Shown piece after piece: positions 31,980 to 39,487 of a stretch of 39,487 nucleotides of DNA. The stretch's first letter is position 1, and every line of letters starts with the position of its first letter. The stretch comes from Gemmatimonadota bacterium (GTDB lineage: Bacteria; Gemmatimonadota; Gemmatimonadetes; Gemmatimonadales; Gemmatimonadaceae): the NCBI GenBank assembly GCA_031127085.1, contig JARIEY010000008.1:1-39487 (forward strand). Direction: 5' to 3'. The translations under genes were made by a program, and so were the position numbers. The notes beneath the pieces are model-generated. The model ran no database searches. It saw only the letters and a program-made list of their open reading frames with translations, and was not told the origin of the DNA.

Positions 31980-33308
31980 TTACGCGCGGTCCACCGCGAT
32001 CACTGCGTTCAGCAGCACATCCGCGCCGTGCGCCACGTCCTCGGCGCGCGTGAACTCCTTGGGTGAATGGCTGATGCCGCCCACGCTCGGCACAAAGATC
32101 ATCCCCATCGGCGCAATGCGCGCCACTTCCTGCGCGTCGTGCCCCGCGCCGCTCGGCATCCGCTGGTGGGAGAGACCCAGCGCGTCGGCGCTCGACTGAA
32201 TGGCGTCCATCAGCGCCGGATGCGCCAGCGCGGGCTCGGACTCGACGAGCCGCTTGAACTGAAAAGAGGTGCGCGTCGCAGCGCCGATCTCGCGCGCCAG
32301 TCGCTCAAAGGCGCCGGTGAAGCGGTCGATCGTCGCGTGCTCGAGGTCACGCAGGTCGACGGTGAGCACCACCTGCGCCGGAATCACGTTGGTGGTGTTT
32401 GGCGTGACCGTGAGCCGCCCCACGGTGGCCACCTGCCGACCGGGCTCGCCGCGCACCGCGTCGTTCACTGCCACCGTGAACTTGGCTGCGGCGAGCATCG
32501 CATCCTGCCGTTGATCCATCGGCGTGGCCCCGGCGTGATTGGCGAAGCCGGTGATGGTGACTTCGAGCCAGCGCAGGCCGACGATGCCCTGCACGATGCC
32601 GATCTGACGCCCCGCCTTTTCCAGCAGGCCGCCCTGCTCGATGTGCAGTTCCAGGTAACAGGCGATGTCGCCCTTGCGGCGCACGGCGCTTGCGATCTCG
32701 GCAAAGTTTCCGCCGACGATGCCGACGCCCTCGCGAACTGTCTTGCCGGAGCGCGCCACTTTGTCCCAGTCGGCATCGGTCATGGCGCCAATGAAAATCT
32801 TGCTGCCAATCGTGCCGCCTTCCTCATTCTGCCAGACGACAACATCCAGGGGATGCCGCAGCCGCACACCGCGTTCCCGCAGCGTGCGTGCTACTTCAAT
32901 GGCGGCAAACGATCCGAGCGGGCCGTCGAAGTTGCCGCCGTCGGTGACGGAATCGACGTGCGAGCCGATGAGGATGGGTTTCAACGACGGATCTGTCCCC
33001 TCGACGCGCGCAAAGATATTGCCCGCCGCATCGAGTCGCGGCGAAAAACCGGATTCTCGGAACAGCCCGAGCGTGAAGGCGCGTCCTTCAAGGTCTGCGG
33101 CGGAGTACGCCACGCGGTTGATCCCGCCGGGCGTGCGGCCAATGCGGTCGAACGCGGTGAGCCACCCGTTCAACCGCGCGCCGTTGACCCGCACCGCATC
33201 GGCGCGATGCGTACCCGCACCGGGGAACCAGCCAGCGAACGCTGGCGCGCCCGCCAAGGGAAGCGCGGCCAAGGCGGCGGAGTGGGAAAGGAAATCGCGG
33301 CGGCGCAT
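31980..33308 (-). CDS. Zn-dependent hydrolase of the N-carbamoylase/allantoate amidohydrolase type (M20 family), Tat-exported
   Basis: This is an amidase/carbamoylase-like hydrolase of 442 residues. The ATG at 33308 gives MRRRDFLSHSAALAALPLAGAPAFA, a twin-Arg-type signal. Motifs are GSHVDSVTDGGNFDGPLG (115-132, His117 and bridging Asp128), WQNEEGGTIGS (159-169, Glu162 and Glu163), YLELHIEQGG (218-227, His222), TPMDQRQDA, PSGAGHDAQ and GGISHSPKEFT near the end. It matches the AmaB/HyuC/AllC group, which acts on N-carbamoyl amino acids, allantoate or ureidoglycolate. An exported member is unusual, because most are cytoplasmic. The frame extends to 33554 but is antisense to the helicase start. 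The substrate is not known. Confidence 0.9.
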   Translation of the reverse strand: MRRRDFLSHSAALAALPLAGAPAFAGWFPGAGTHRADAVRVNGARLNGWLTAFDRIGRTPGGINRVAYSAADLEGRAFTLGLFRESGFSPRLDAAGNIFARVEGTDPSLKPILIGSHVDSVTDGGNFDGPLGSFAAIEVARTLRERGVRLRHPLDVVVWQNEEGGTIGSKIFIGAMTDADWDKVARSGKTVREGVGIVGGNFAEIASAVRRKGDIACYLELHIEQGGLLEKAGRQIGIVQGIVGLRWLEVTITGFANHAGATPMDQRQDAMLAAAKFTVAVNDAVRGEPGRQVATVGRLTVTPNTTNVIPAQVVLTVDLRDLEHATIDRFTGAFERLAREIGAATRTSFQFKRLVESEPALAHPALMDAIQSSADALGLSHQRMPSGAGHDAQEVARIAPMGMIFVPSVGGISHSPKEFTRAEDVAHGADVLLNAVIAVDRA

Positions 33309-33474
33309 AAGGGGGGCCTCGTGGGAGAGACGGACGCCGGAAGGTAGGTGCTTCGGGCGAGCGGCGCGACCCGTCTTGTCGTGCCATCTACGTGTCGTGC
33401 GCGACCCACGAGCCCCTCCGACCCTGCTACCTTTCAGATGGGCGTTCTGCGCCTGCTCCCCAACCAGACCTGTC

Positions 33475-34938
33475 GTGGCCTTTGCCTCACTGAAACTGCA
33501 CGCCTCGCTCCAGCGCGGCCTCAAGGACCTGGGCTTCACCCGCCCAACGCCCATTCAGATGGACGCCATTCCGCCGGCGCTCGAAGGGCGTGACCTGCTG
33601 GCCTGCGCGCAGACGGGGAGCGGCAAGACGCTCGCCTTCCTGCTGCCGATCCTCAACCATCTGATGGACCAGAAGCGCGGCGTCACGCGCGCGCTCGTCC
33701 TCACGCCAACGCGCGAACTGGCGGCGCAGATTGTCGAGGACATGAACGAAGTGTCCACGCACACGCCGCTCACGGCGGCTGCAGTGTACGGTGGCGTGGG
33801 CATGGGACCGCAGGAACACGCCTTCCGCACGGGCGTCGACGTTCTGGTCGCCTGCCCGGGACGCCTGCTCGATCACTTCCGGCAGCCGTATGCCAAGCTC
33901 GAGCACCTGGAGTATCTGGTGCTCGACGAAGCGGACCGGATGCTCGATATGGGTTTCCTCCCCGACATCAAGCGCGTGCTGCGGCATCTGCCGCCGCGCA
34001 AGCAGACGCTGTTCTTCAGCGCCACGATGCCGACGCCGATTGCCGCGTTGGCGCACGAGCTGCTGAAGTCGCCCGCGACCATCAATCTGGAACGCAAGGC
34101 AGCGCCCGCGCAGGGCATCACGCAGGCGGTGTATCCGGTGCCGCAGGAACTGAAGGGCGAGTTGCTCCTCGCTCTGCTCTCGCGCGGCGATATGAAGGAG
34201 GCGCTGGTTTTCACGCGCACCAAGCACCGCGCCAACCGGCTGGCCGAGTTTCTCTCCAAGCGGGGCATCAGCACTGAGCGCATTCACGGCAACCGCTCGC
34301 AGCAGCAGCGCACCAAGGCGCTCGAGGGGTTCAAGGACGGCACGTACCGTGTGCTCGTCGCCACCGATATCGCCGCCCGCGGCATCGACGTCACTGCGCT
34401 GGGGCATGTGGTGAACTTCGACGTGCCCAACGTCCCCGAGGACTACATCCACCGCGTGGGGCGCACGGCGCGTGCCGAACTGACGGGCGAGGCGTACACG
34501 TTCGTGTCGGCGGATGAAGAGGCCGAGCTGCGCGCCATCGAGAAGGCGATCAGCCGTCGGTTGCAGCGCGTGACGCTCCCCGACTTCGATTATCACGCCA
34601 AGGCGGCGGCCAAGTTGGAGATCCCGCTGGCCGAACGTATTGCGGCGATTCGCGCCAAGAAGGCCGAAGATCGCGCGCGCGCCGCGGCCAAGCTGGCGCG
34701 TCGTGACGGCACGCAGGCAGGGCAGGGGGCACGGTCGGCGCCATCGGCGCGTTCCGCACCGCGCGGCGGCGCCTCGCACGCTGGCGGGGCGCGACCCGCA
34801 TCGTCCGGAACGGCCGCGCGTCGCGGGGAGGACTCGCCGTACGCGTCGCCGGGGCAGGTCGATCCGCGGTCGCGCAGCGGCCCGCGGCGTCGCCGCGGGG
34901 GCGGGGGCAACGGACCGCGTCGTGGGCCACACGCTTGA
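33475..34938 (+). CDS. DEAD-box RNA helicase (RhlE-like)
   Basis: This is an ATP-dependent RNA helicase of 487 residues. The GTG at 33475 gives MAFASLKLHASLQRGLKDLGFTRPTPIQ with the Q motif. The upstream open frame to 32665 is shadow of the carbamoylase. Motifs are AQTGSGKT (45-52), PTRELA (78-83), CPGR (127-130, usually TPGR), DEAD (151-154), SAT (182-184), VATDIAARGID and HRVGRTAR. The C-terminal tail (about 380-487) is basic, Ala/Arg/Gly/Ser-rich, as in RNA-binding tails of RhlE and CsdA types. Its last 17 bases overlap gluQ. Confidence 0.92.
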   Translation: MAFASLKLHASLQRGLKDLGFTRPTPIQMDAIPPALEGRDLLACAQTGSGKTLAFLLPILNHLMDQKRGVTRALVLTPTRELAAQIVEDMNEVSTHTPLTAAAVYGGVGMGPQEHAFRTGVDVLVACPGRLLDHFRQPYAKLEHLEYLVLDEADRMLDMGFLPDIKRVLRHLPPRKQTLFFSATMPTPIAALAHELLKSPATINLERKAAPAQGITQAVYPVPQELKGELLLALLSRGDMKEALVFTRTKHRANRLAEFLSKRGISTERIHGNRSQQQRTKALEGFKDGTYRVLVATDIAARGIDVTALGHVVNFDVPNVPEDYIHRVGRTARAELTGEAYTFVSADEEAELRAIEKAISRRLQRVTLPDFDYHAKAAAKLEIPLAERIAAIRAKKAEDRARAAAKLARRDGTQAGQGARSAPSARSAPRGGASHAGGARPASSGTAARRGEDSPYASPGQVDPRSRSGPRRRRGGGGNGPRRGPHA

Positions 34939-35839
34939 TCTGCTGAAACTCCCCGCCGGGTGGCGGACGCGATTCGCGCCTGCCCCCACGGGGTTTCTGC
35001 ATCTCGGGCACGTCGTCAACGCCATCTATGTCTGGGGGATGGCGCGGGCGCACGATGGCCGCGTGGTGCTGCGCGTCGAGGACCACGACCAATCGCGCTG
35101 CCGCCCGGAGTATGAGCGCGCGCTGCTCGACGATCTAGACTGGCTGGGGTTTGCGCCCGACGAAGGACCGACCGACGAGTATCGGGCCGGGGCGAACGCG
35201 CTGCGGCAGAGTGATAACGGGTGGCGCTACGCCGCAGCCATCACTGCGCTCGAGCTGCGCGGCCTCGTCTACACTTGTCAGTGTTCGCGTGGCGACATTG
35301 CCCGCGTCGTGGGCGACCGTCCCAATGAAGAGATGCGCTACCCCGGGACCTGTCGCGCGGCCGCGCTCGCGCCTGATGCGTCGCTGCAGCGGCGCGTGCG
35401 ACTCGGGGACGATCCCGAACGGTTCTTTGACCTCCTGCGCGGTCCGCAGGAGCAGCATCCCGCCGCGCAGTGCGGCGATCTGCTGGTGCGTGACCGCTTG
35501 GGGCAGTGGACCTATCAGTTTGCCGTGACCGTTGATGACCTCGACCAGCGCATCGATCTCGTCATCCGCGGCGAGGACCTGCTGGCGTCAACCGGTCGAC
35601 AGCGCGCGCTGGCGCGGCTCCTCGGGCGCCGGCGTCCGCTGCACGTGATGCATCATCCGTTGGTGCGCCACGCCGACGGCGCCAAGCTCAGCAAATCGGC
35701 AGGCGACACGGGCGTGCGTGAACTGCGCGCGCAGGGTGATACCGCGGAGGCGGTGATCGGCCGCGCCGCGCACGCGGTGGGCTTGCAGCCCACGCCTGCG
35801 CCATGCGCAGCCGCCGACGTGGCGCGGTTCTTCGCCTGA
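34922..35839 (+). CDS. gluQ: Glutamyl-Q tRNA(Asp) synthetase
   Basis: This enzyme loads glutamate onto queuosine-34 of tRNA-Asp, 305 residues, with no anticodon-binding domain. The GTG at 34922 is chosen because it is the nearest start before the catalytic core; it overlaps the helicase stop by 17 bases. Motifs are FAPAPTGFLHLGH (18-30, HIGH-like), the zinc-type pattern Cys119, Cys121, Tyr140 and Cys144, VIRGEDLLASTGRQRAL, and the KMSKS-like KLSKSAGD. The lack of a C-terminal anticodon domain sets it apart from GltX. It implies that this organism makes or salvages queuosine. Confidence 0.9.
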   Translation: MGHTLDLLKLPAGWRTRFAPAPTGFLHLGHVVNAIYVWGMARAHDGRVVLRVEDHDQSRCRPEYERALLDDLDWLGFAPDEGPTDEYRAGANALRQSDNGWRYAAAITALELRGLVYTCQCSRGDIARVVGDRPNEEMRYPGTCRAAALAPDASLQRRVRLGDDPERFFDLLRGPQEQHPAAQCGDLLVRDRLGQWTYQFAVTVDDLDQRIDLVIRGEDLLASTGRQRALARLLGRRRPLHVMHHPLVRHADGAKLSKSAGDTGVRELRAQGDTAEAVIGRAAHAVGLQPTPAPCAAADVARFFA

Positions 35840-35873
35840 CGCATCCGGCCTGCTTGCCGCCACCGGACGGCGA

Positions 35874-38081
35874 GTGCAGTTTGCGCATGTGAAATACCAG
35901 TTTCTGCTCCTACTGAGCGTGCTGCCGTTGACGTCGCCCGTGCACGCGCAGGCGGTGGCCGACGCCCCCCTGAAGGCGGTGCGCATCGCGCCTGGCGCGC
36001 GCCCCCCGGTCATTGACGGTCGTCTTGACGACGCCGTCTGGCGCACGGCACCAGCAGTCGACGACCTGCGGCAGCGGGAGCCCACGGAAGGGGCCGCCGC
36101 CACCGAGCGGACGGAGGTTCGCGTCCTCTTTGATGGTGCCACGCTCTACGTTGGCGTTCACGCGTTCGACCGGGAGCCTTCGCGAATCGTCGCCCGCATT
36201 CTCGAGCGCGACCGTGTGATGGAAACGGACTTCGATGGCGCGCCGAAGTTCGGTGGCGACGACGCGATTGCCATTCTGCTGGATGGTTTTCACGACCACC
36301 GAAACGCCGTGGTGCTGGCCACCAATGCCAACGGCGCAGAGTTCGATGCGCTGCTCACCGACGAAGGGCGCGAGTTCAACATCGACTGGCGCGGCATCTG
36401 GCACGTGTCCTCCAAGCGCACCGCAGATGGATGGTCGGCCGAGTTCGCCGTCCCTTTCCGGTCGCTGCGATATCGTCCCACGGGCGACGTCTGGGGCCTG
36501 AACGTCTTTCGCATTATTCGTCGCAAGAACGAACAGGTGCTCTGGCGCGGGTGGACGCGCAGCGGCGGCGGTTTCAGTCGCGTCAGCTTGGCAGGGCATC
36601 TGCAGGGACTCGAGGGGCTGCCGCACCCGGGCCGCAGCATCGAACTGCGGCCCTACGTGCTGGCCGGCGCCGATCGAGAACGCGACGAGGACACGGATCG
36701 CATCACCAGCACGCCGCGCCGCGGCGTCGGCGGCGAGTTGAAAGCGCAGTTGACGCCCGGCCTGGTGCTCGACGCCACCGTCAATACCGACTTCGCGCAG
36801 GTGGAAGCGGACAACGAGCAGGTGAACCTGACGCGGTTCTCGCTCTTCTTTCCCGAGAAGCGCGAGTTTTTCCTCGAGAACGCCGGCATCTTTGAGTTCG
36901 GCGCACGCGACATCTTCGGGCCGCCGCCCTTCCTGATGTTCTTCTCCCGGCAGATTGGCATCGCCGAGGACGGACCGGTTCCCGTGCTTGGCGGCGCGCG
37001 AGTCACCGGGCGTGTGGGGCGGCAGACGGTGGGCTTCCTGTCGATGGCGGCCGATACCGCGTTCGATCAGCCGCGCACCGCGTTCAACGTGATGCGCGTG
37101 AAGCGCGACATCGGCGGCAACAACTACCTCGGGGCGATGGTCACCGATCGACGCAGCGCGCACGACGCCAATACGGCCGCCGGCGTGGACTTCAACGCGT
37201 GGCCCACGCAGGTGCTCAACGTGCAGGGGTTTGCGGCGCGCACCGCCACACGCGGAGTAGGCGGTGACGGCGGTGCCGCGCGGCTGGCCGTGAATATGCA
37301 GACGGGTCGCTACGGCATCTCGCTGCAGCACCTGCGCATCGGCGACGAAACCGACGCCCAGCTCGGGTTCATCACCCGCACCGACATTCAGCAGACCGGC
37401 GGGATCGCCCGATGGACGATGCGGCCCAATGTGCTGGGGGTGCGAATCGTCAATCTGATGAACTTCAGCGACTACATCGCGCGAACCGATGGGGCGCTGC
37501 AGGACTGGCGCTTTGGCAATGCGCTGGACGTCAACTTCAACAGTGGAGCCAGCGTCACAGCGTATCGACGGATCGGCCGGACGCGCCTCGACGAGTCGTT
37601 CGATCTGGCCGATTCGGTCTTCGTCCCCGTGGGCCCGTACGATGCATCGGTCACCGGGTTCTTCCTCTCCAGCAATCCCGCGCGCCCGGTGACGTTCAAT
37701 GCCAACGGCGAATCCGAGTCGACGTACGGCGGGCACCTCGGGCGTCTCTCCACGACCGCGGCGGCGCGGCTCGGCACGCACGTGGCTGCGAGCGTTGAAG
37801 CGGGACGCAACTGGGTGAACCTCCCCAACGGCGCGTTCCGCGCCGACCTCGTGGCCACGCGCATCAGCGTGGCCTTCTCCACGAGGCTCTTCCTGAACTC
37901 GCTCGTGCAGTACAACGCGCTCGACCGGCGCGTCGCGAGCAACGTGCGCTTCCAGTACATCTTCCGGCCGGGAAGCGATCTGTACCTGGTGCTCAACGAG
38001 GAGCGGGGGTCGTTGGCGTCGCTCTCCACGCTGCAGGCGCGTGGCGCGCGCTTCAAGCTGACCTACCTGCGGCGATTCTAG
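35874..38081 (+). CDS. DUF5916 outer-membrane protein with N-terminal CBM9-like domain
   Basis: This is a 735-residue exported protein. The start is GTG 35874 (MQFAHVKYQFLLLLS); GTG 35889 is an alternative, and both keep the signal peptide ending near SPVHAQ. A CBM9-like beta-sandwich lies at about 30-230: PPVIDGRLDDAVWRTAP, VRVLFDGATLYVGVHAFD, DDAIAILLDGFHDHRN and GWSAEFAVPFRSLRY. The DUF5916 part starts with VNTDFAQVEADNEQVNLTRFSLFFPEKREFFLENAGIFEFG, the family hallmark. The rest is a long run of amphipathic strands ending LKLTYLRRF, so a beta-barrel in the outer membrane is likely. The role is unknown; sugar or polymer handling is suggested by the CBM-like front. A serine hydrolase fusion follows. 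Confidence 0.9.
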   Translation: MQFAHVKYQFLLLLSVLPLTSPVHAQAVADAPLKAVRIAPGARPPVIDGRLDDAVWRTAPAVDDLRQREPTEGAAATERTEVRVLFDGATLYVGVHAFDREPSRIVARILERDRVMETDFDGAPKFGGDDAIAILLDGFHDHRNAVVLATNANGAEFDALLTDEGREFNIDWRGIWHVSSKRTADGWSAEFAVPFRSLRYRPTGDVWGLNVFRIIRRKNEQVLWRGWTRSGGGFSRVSLAGHLQGLEGLPHPGRSIELRPYVLAGADRERDEDTDRITSTPRRGVGGELKAQLTPGLVLDATVNTDFAQVEADNEQVNLTRFSLFFPEKREFFLENAGIFEFGARDIFGPPPFLMFFSRQIGIAEDGPVPVLGGARVTGRVGRQTVGFLSMAADTAFDQPRTAFNVMRVKRDIGGNNYLGAMVTDRRSAHDANTAAGVDFNAWPTQVLNVQGFAARTATRGVGGDGGAARLAVNMQTGRYGISLQHLRIGDETDAQLGFITRTDIQQTGGIARWTMRPNVLGVRIVNLMNFSDYIARTDGALQDWRFGNALDVNFNSGASVTAYRRIGRTRLDESFDLADSVFVPVGPYDASVTGFFLSSNPARPVTFNANGESESTYGGHLGRLSTTAAARLGTHVAASVEAGRNWVNLPNGAFRADLVATRISVAFSTRLFLNSLVQYNALDRRVASNVRFQYIFRPGSDLYLVLNEERGSLASLSTLQARGARFKLTYLRRF

Positions 38082-38134
38082 TCGCCGCCGCGCGGAGGCG
38101 TGTAAGTTAGGGGCGCCACCTTCCGGGGTTCCCG

Positions 38135-39487
38135 ATGCGCCGTCTCGCCCTGTCCGCCGCCGCGCTCGTTGTAGCGGTCGCCGCCTGCTCGCCCTCCGCT
38201 CCCGCCCCGCGTGCGACACCGGCGCCCGCCGCCGTTGTCTATCCGGGCGCCGACTGGGAGCGCGTCAGCGATCCTGCCGCCATTGGCTGGTCGCGCGCGG
38301 CGCTCGACAGCGTGCGTGCCACCCTCGCGACGATGTCGACGACGGCGATGCTCGTCACCGAGCACGGCCGCGTGGTCTTTGAGTACGGCGACCTGACCAA
38401 ACAGAGTTACCTCGCCTCGGTGCGCAAGAGCGTGCTCTCCATGCTCTACGGCATCGAGCTCGCCCGAGGGCGCGTCGACACCGCCAAGACGCTGGCGCAA
38501 CTGGGCATCGATGACATCGGCGGACTGCTGCCATCGGAAAAGGAAGCCACCGTGCAGGACCTGCTCGCCGCGCGCTCCGGCGTGTACCACCCGGCGTCGA
38601 ATGCGGGCGACAACCTGGCCGATGCGCCACCGCGCGGCTCGCAGAAACACGGCACGTATCAGCTTTACAGCAACTGGGACTTCAACGCCGTCGGCGCCAT
38701 TTTCGAGCAGCAGACGGGGCGCAACATCTACGACGCCGTCGAGGCGGAGATCGCACGTCCCATTGGAATGCAGGACTGGCGCCGCGACCTGCAGCTGAAG
38801 TCGGGTGACACCACGGCGTCCAAGTATCGGGCGTACCATATGTACTTCTCCACGCGCGATATGGCGCGCATCGGCTACCTGATGCTGCGCGACGGCGCGT
38901 GGAACGGGAAACAGATCGTTCCGCTTGACTGGGTGCGCAAGAGCACGAGCGCTATCACGCCGGTGGGGCAGATGCACCCCGCGTCCGCACGCCGCGGACG
39001 CTTCGGCTACGGCTACCTGTGGTGGCCGTTCGACGGCGACTGGAATACGGGGCCCTACGAAGGCGCGTACTCAGGCATCGGCGCCGTAGGGCAGTACATC
39101 ACGGTCATTCCAAAGCTCGATATCGTCGTGGCCCACAAAACCGAACCGCGCGCCGGTCGGCCAGGGGTGCAGCATCCGCAGTTCTGGGCGCTGCTCGACC
39201 GCGTGATTGCCGCGCGCACCGGCGTGCTTCCCCAGCCCAAGCAGACCTCCACTCCGCCCTACAGCGTCATCGTGCGTAACGGCACGGTGCTCGACGGCAC
39301 GGGGGCAGCAGGCGTGCGCGCCGATGTGGCGCTCCTCGGCGGACGTGTGATGCGCGTGTCTCCTACGCCGCTCAATCCCGCCGACGCGGAGCAGGTGATC
39401 GACGCCACGGGAATGATCGTCGCGCCGGGATTCATCGACCTGCACACGCACCTCGAGCCGCTGCTGCAGCTCCCGGGTTCGGAGAGC
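38135..39487 (+). CDS. Serine hydrolase (beta-lactamase fold) fused to an amidohydrolase, C-terminus cut by window edge
   Basis: One frame of 451 codons runs from ATG 38135 to the window end without a stop. A lipoprotein signal ends at Cys18 (VVAVAAC). The first domain (about 40-370) is a class C beta-lactamase/esterase fold: SVRK (95-98, nucleophile Ser95 and Lys98 of S-x-x-K), YSN (178-180) and GYLWWPF further on. From about 385 a second domain starts: YSVIVRNGTVLDGTG, then GFIDLHTHLEP with metal ligands His437 and His439 (H-x-H) of D-aminoacylase/dihydroorotase-type amidohydrolases. The rest of this domain is outside the window. The fusion could cleave and then deacylate D-amino-acid peptides, which is inference. 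It follows DUF5916 by 53 bases on the same strand. Confidence 0.88.
   Translation, partial: MRRLALSAAALVVAVAACSPSAPAPRATPAPAAVVYPGADWERVSDPAAIGWSRAALDSVRATLATMSTTAMLVTEHGRVVFEYGDLTKQSYLASVRKSVLSMLYGIELARGRVDTAKTLAQLGIDDIGGLLPSEKEATVQDLLAARSGVYHPASNAGDNLADAPPRGSQKHGTYQLYSNWDFNAVGAIFEQQTGRNIYDAVEAEIARPIGMQDWRRDLQLKSGDTTASKYRAYHMYFSTRDMARIGYLMLRDGAWNGKQIVPLDWVRKSTSAITPVGQMHPASARRGRFGYGYLWWPFDGDWNTGPYEGAYSGIGAVGQYITVIPKLDIVVAHKTEPRAGRPGVQHPQFWALLDRVIAARTGVLPQPKQTSTPPYSVIVRNGTVLDGTGAAGVRADVALLGGRVMRVSPTPLNPADAEQVIDATGMIVAPGFIDLHTHLEPLLQLPGSES

Overview
The window is a GC-rich, densely coded bacterial chromosome segment. I see no rRNA, tRNA, CRISPR array, phage or transposase gene. The gene set fits Gemmatimonadota or a close relative: a Ser/Thr kinase fused to a TolB-like and TPR sensor, a DUF5916 outer-membrane protein with a CBM9-like front, carboxypeptidase-regulatory-like surface proteins, many exported M20/M28 hydrolases, and exported proteins whose signal peptides end in A-Q. 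At least one promoter resembles the Bacteroidota type (TTTG, 19 bases, TAnnTTTG). The phylum call is inference from gene content; no marker gene is present.

Layout. 1-3743 (minus strand): a heavy-metal efflux operon in the order His/Cys/Met-rich secreted protein, TolC-like, CusB-like, CusA-like (cut by the window edge). 3871-7041: a 1056-residue receptor-like kinase. 7313-8433: a DUF411 copper-type protein coupled to a nuclease lipoprotein. 8461-9696: an exported M20 peptidase, divergent from an acyl-CoA synthetase (9923-11623). 11690-11866: a 58-residue small protein. 12117-13343 (plus): a DUF542 (RIC/ScdA N-terminal) protein and two small four-helix membrane proteins resembling one conserved helix region of haem-copper oxidases, possibly a nitric-oxide or oxidative-stress module. 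13372-15733 (minus): OsmC, MgtC/DUF4010 and a lipoprotein. 15816-18735: a surface protein divergent from an O-antigen-ligase-like protein with a TPR-like tail. 18775-21312: YhhN, DinB and AlaX. 21327-23006: an M28 peptidase. 23104-27760 (minus): a translationally coupled operon for 2-oxoacid:ferredoxin oxidoreductase (beta, gamma-alpha) and a GltD-like FAD/Fe-S partner. 27920-28546: a CatB/Vat-type acetyltransferase. 28546-28769: a 224-base palindromic, MITE-like element filling a convergent gap. 28768-33308: an M20D amidohydrolase, a GNAT, a small unknown protein, DUF2721 and a carbamoylase-type M20. 33475-35839: a DEAD-box helicase overlapping gluQ. 35874-38081: DUF5916. 38135 to the edge: a serine hydrolase fused in frame to an amidohydrolase.

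The overall picture is an aerobic heterotroph living on peptides and acyl compounds. Exported peptidases feed 2-oxoacid oxidation by the ferredoxin-linked complex, and metal and reactive-nitrogen defences lie alongside. Five of six convergent gene pairs share one hairpin or palindrome that touches or holds a stop codon. The points most worth a second look are the mini-oxidase/RIC cluster, the palindromic element, the hydrolase fusion, and the Bacteroidota-like and leaderless promoters.
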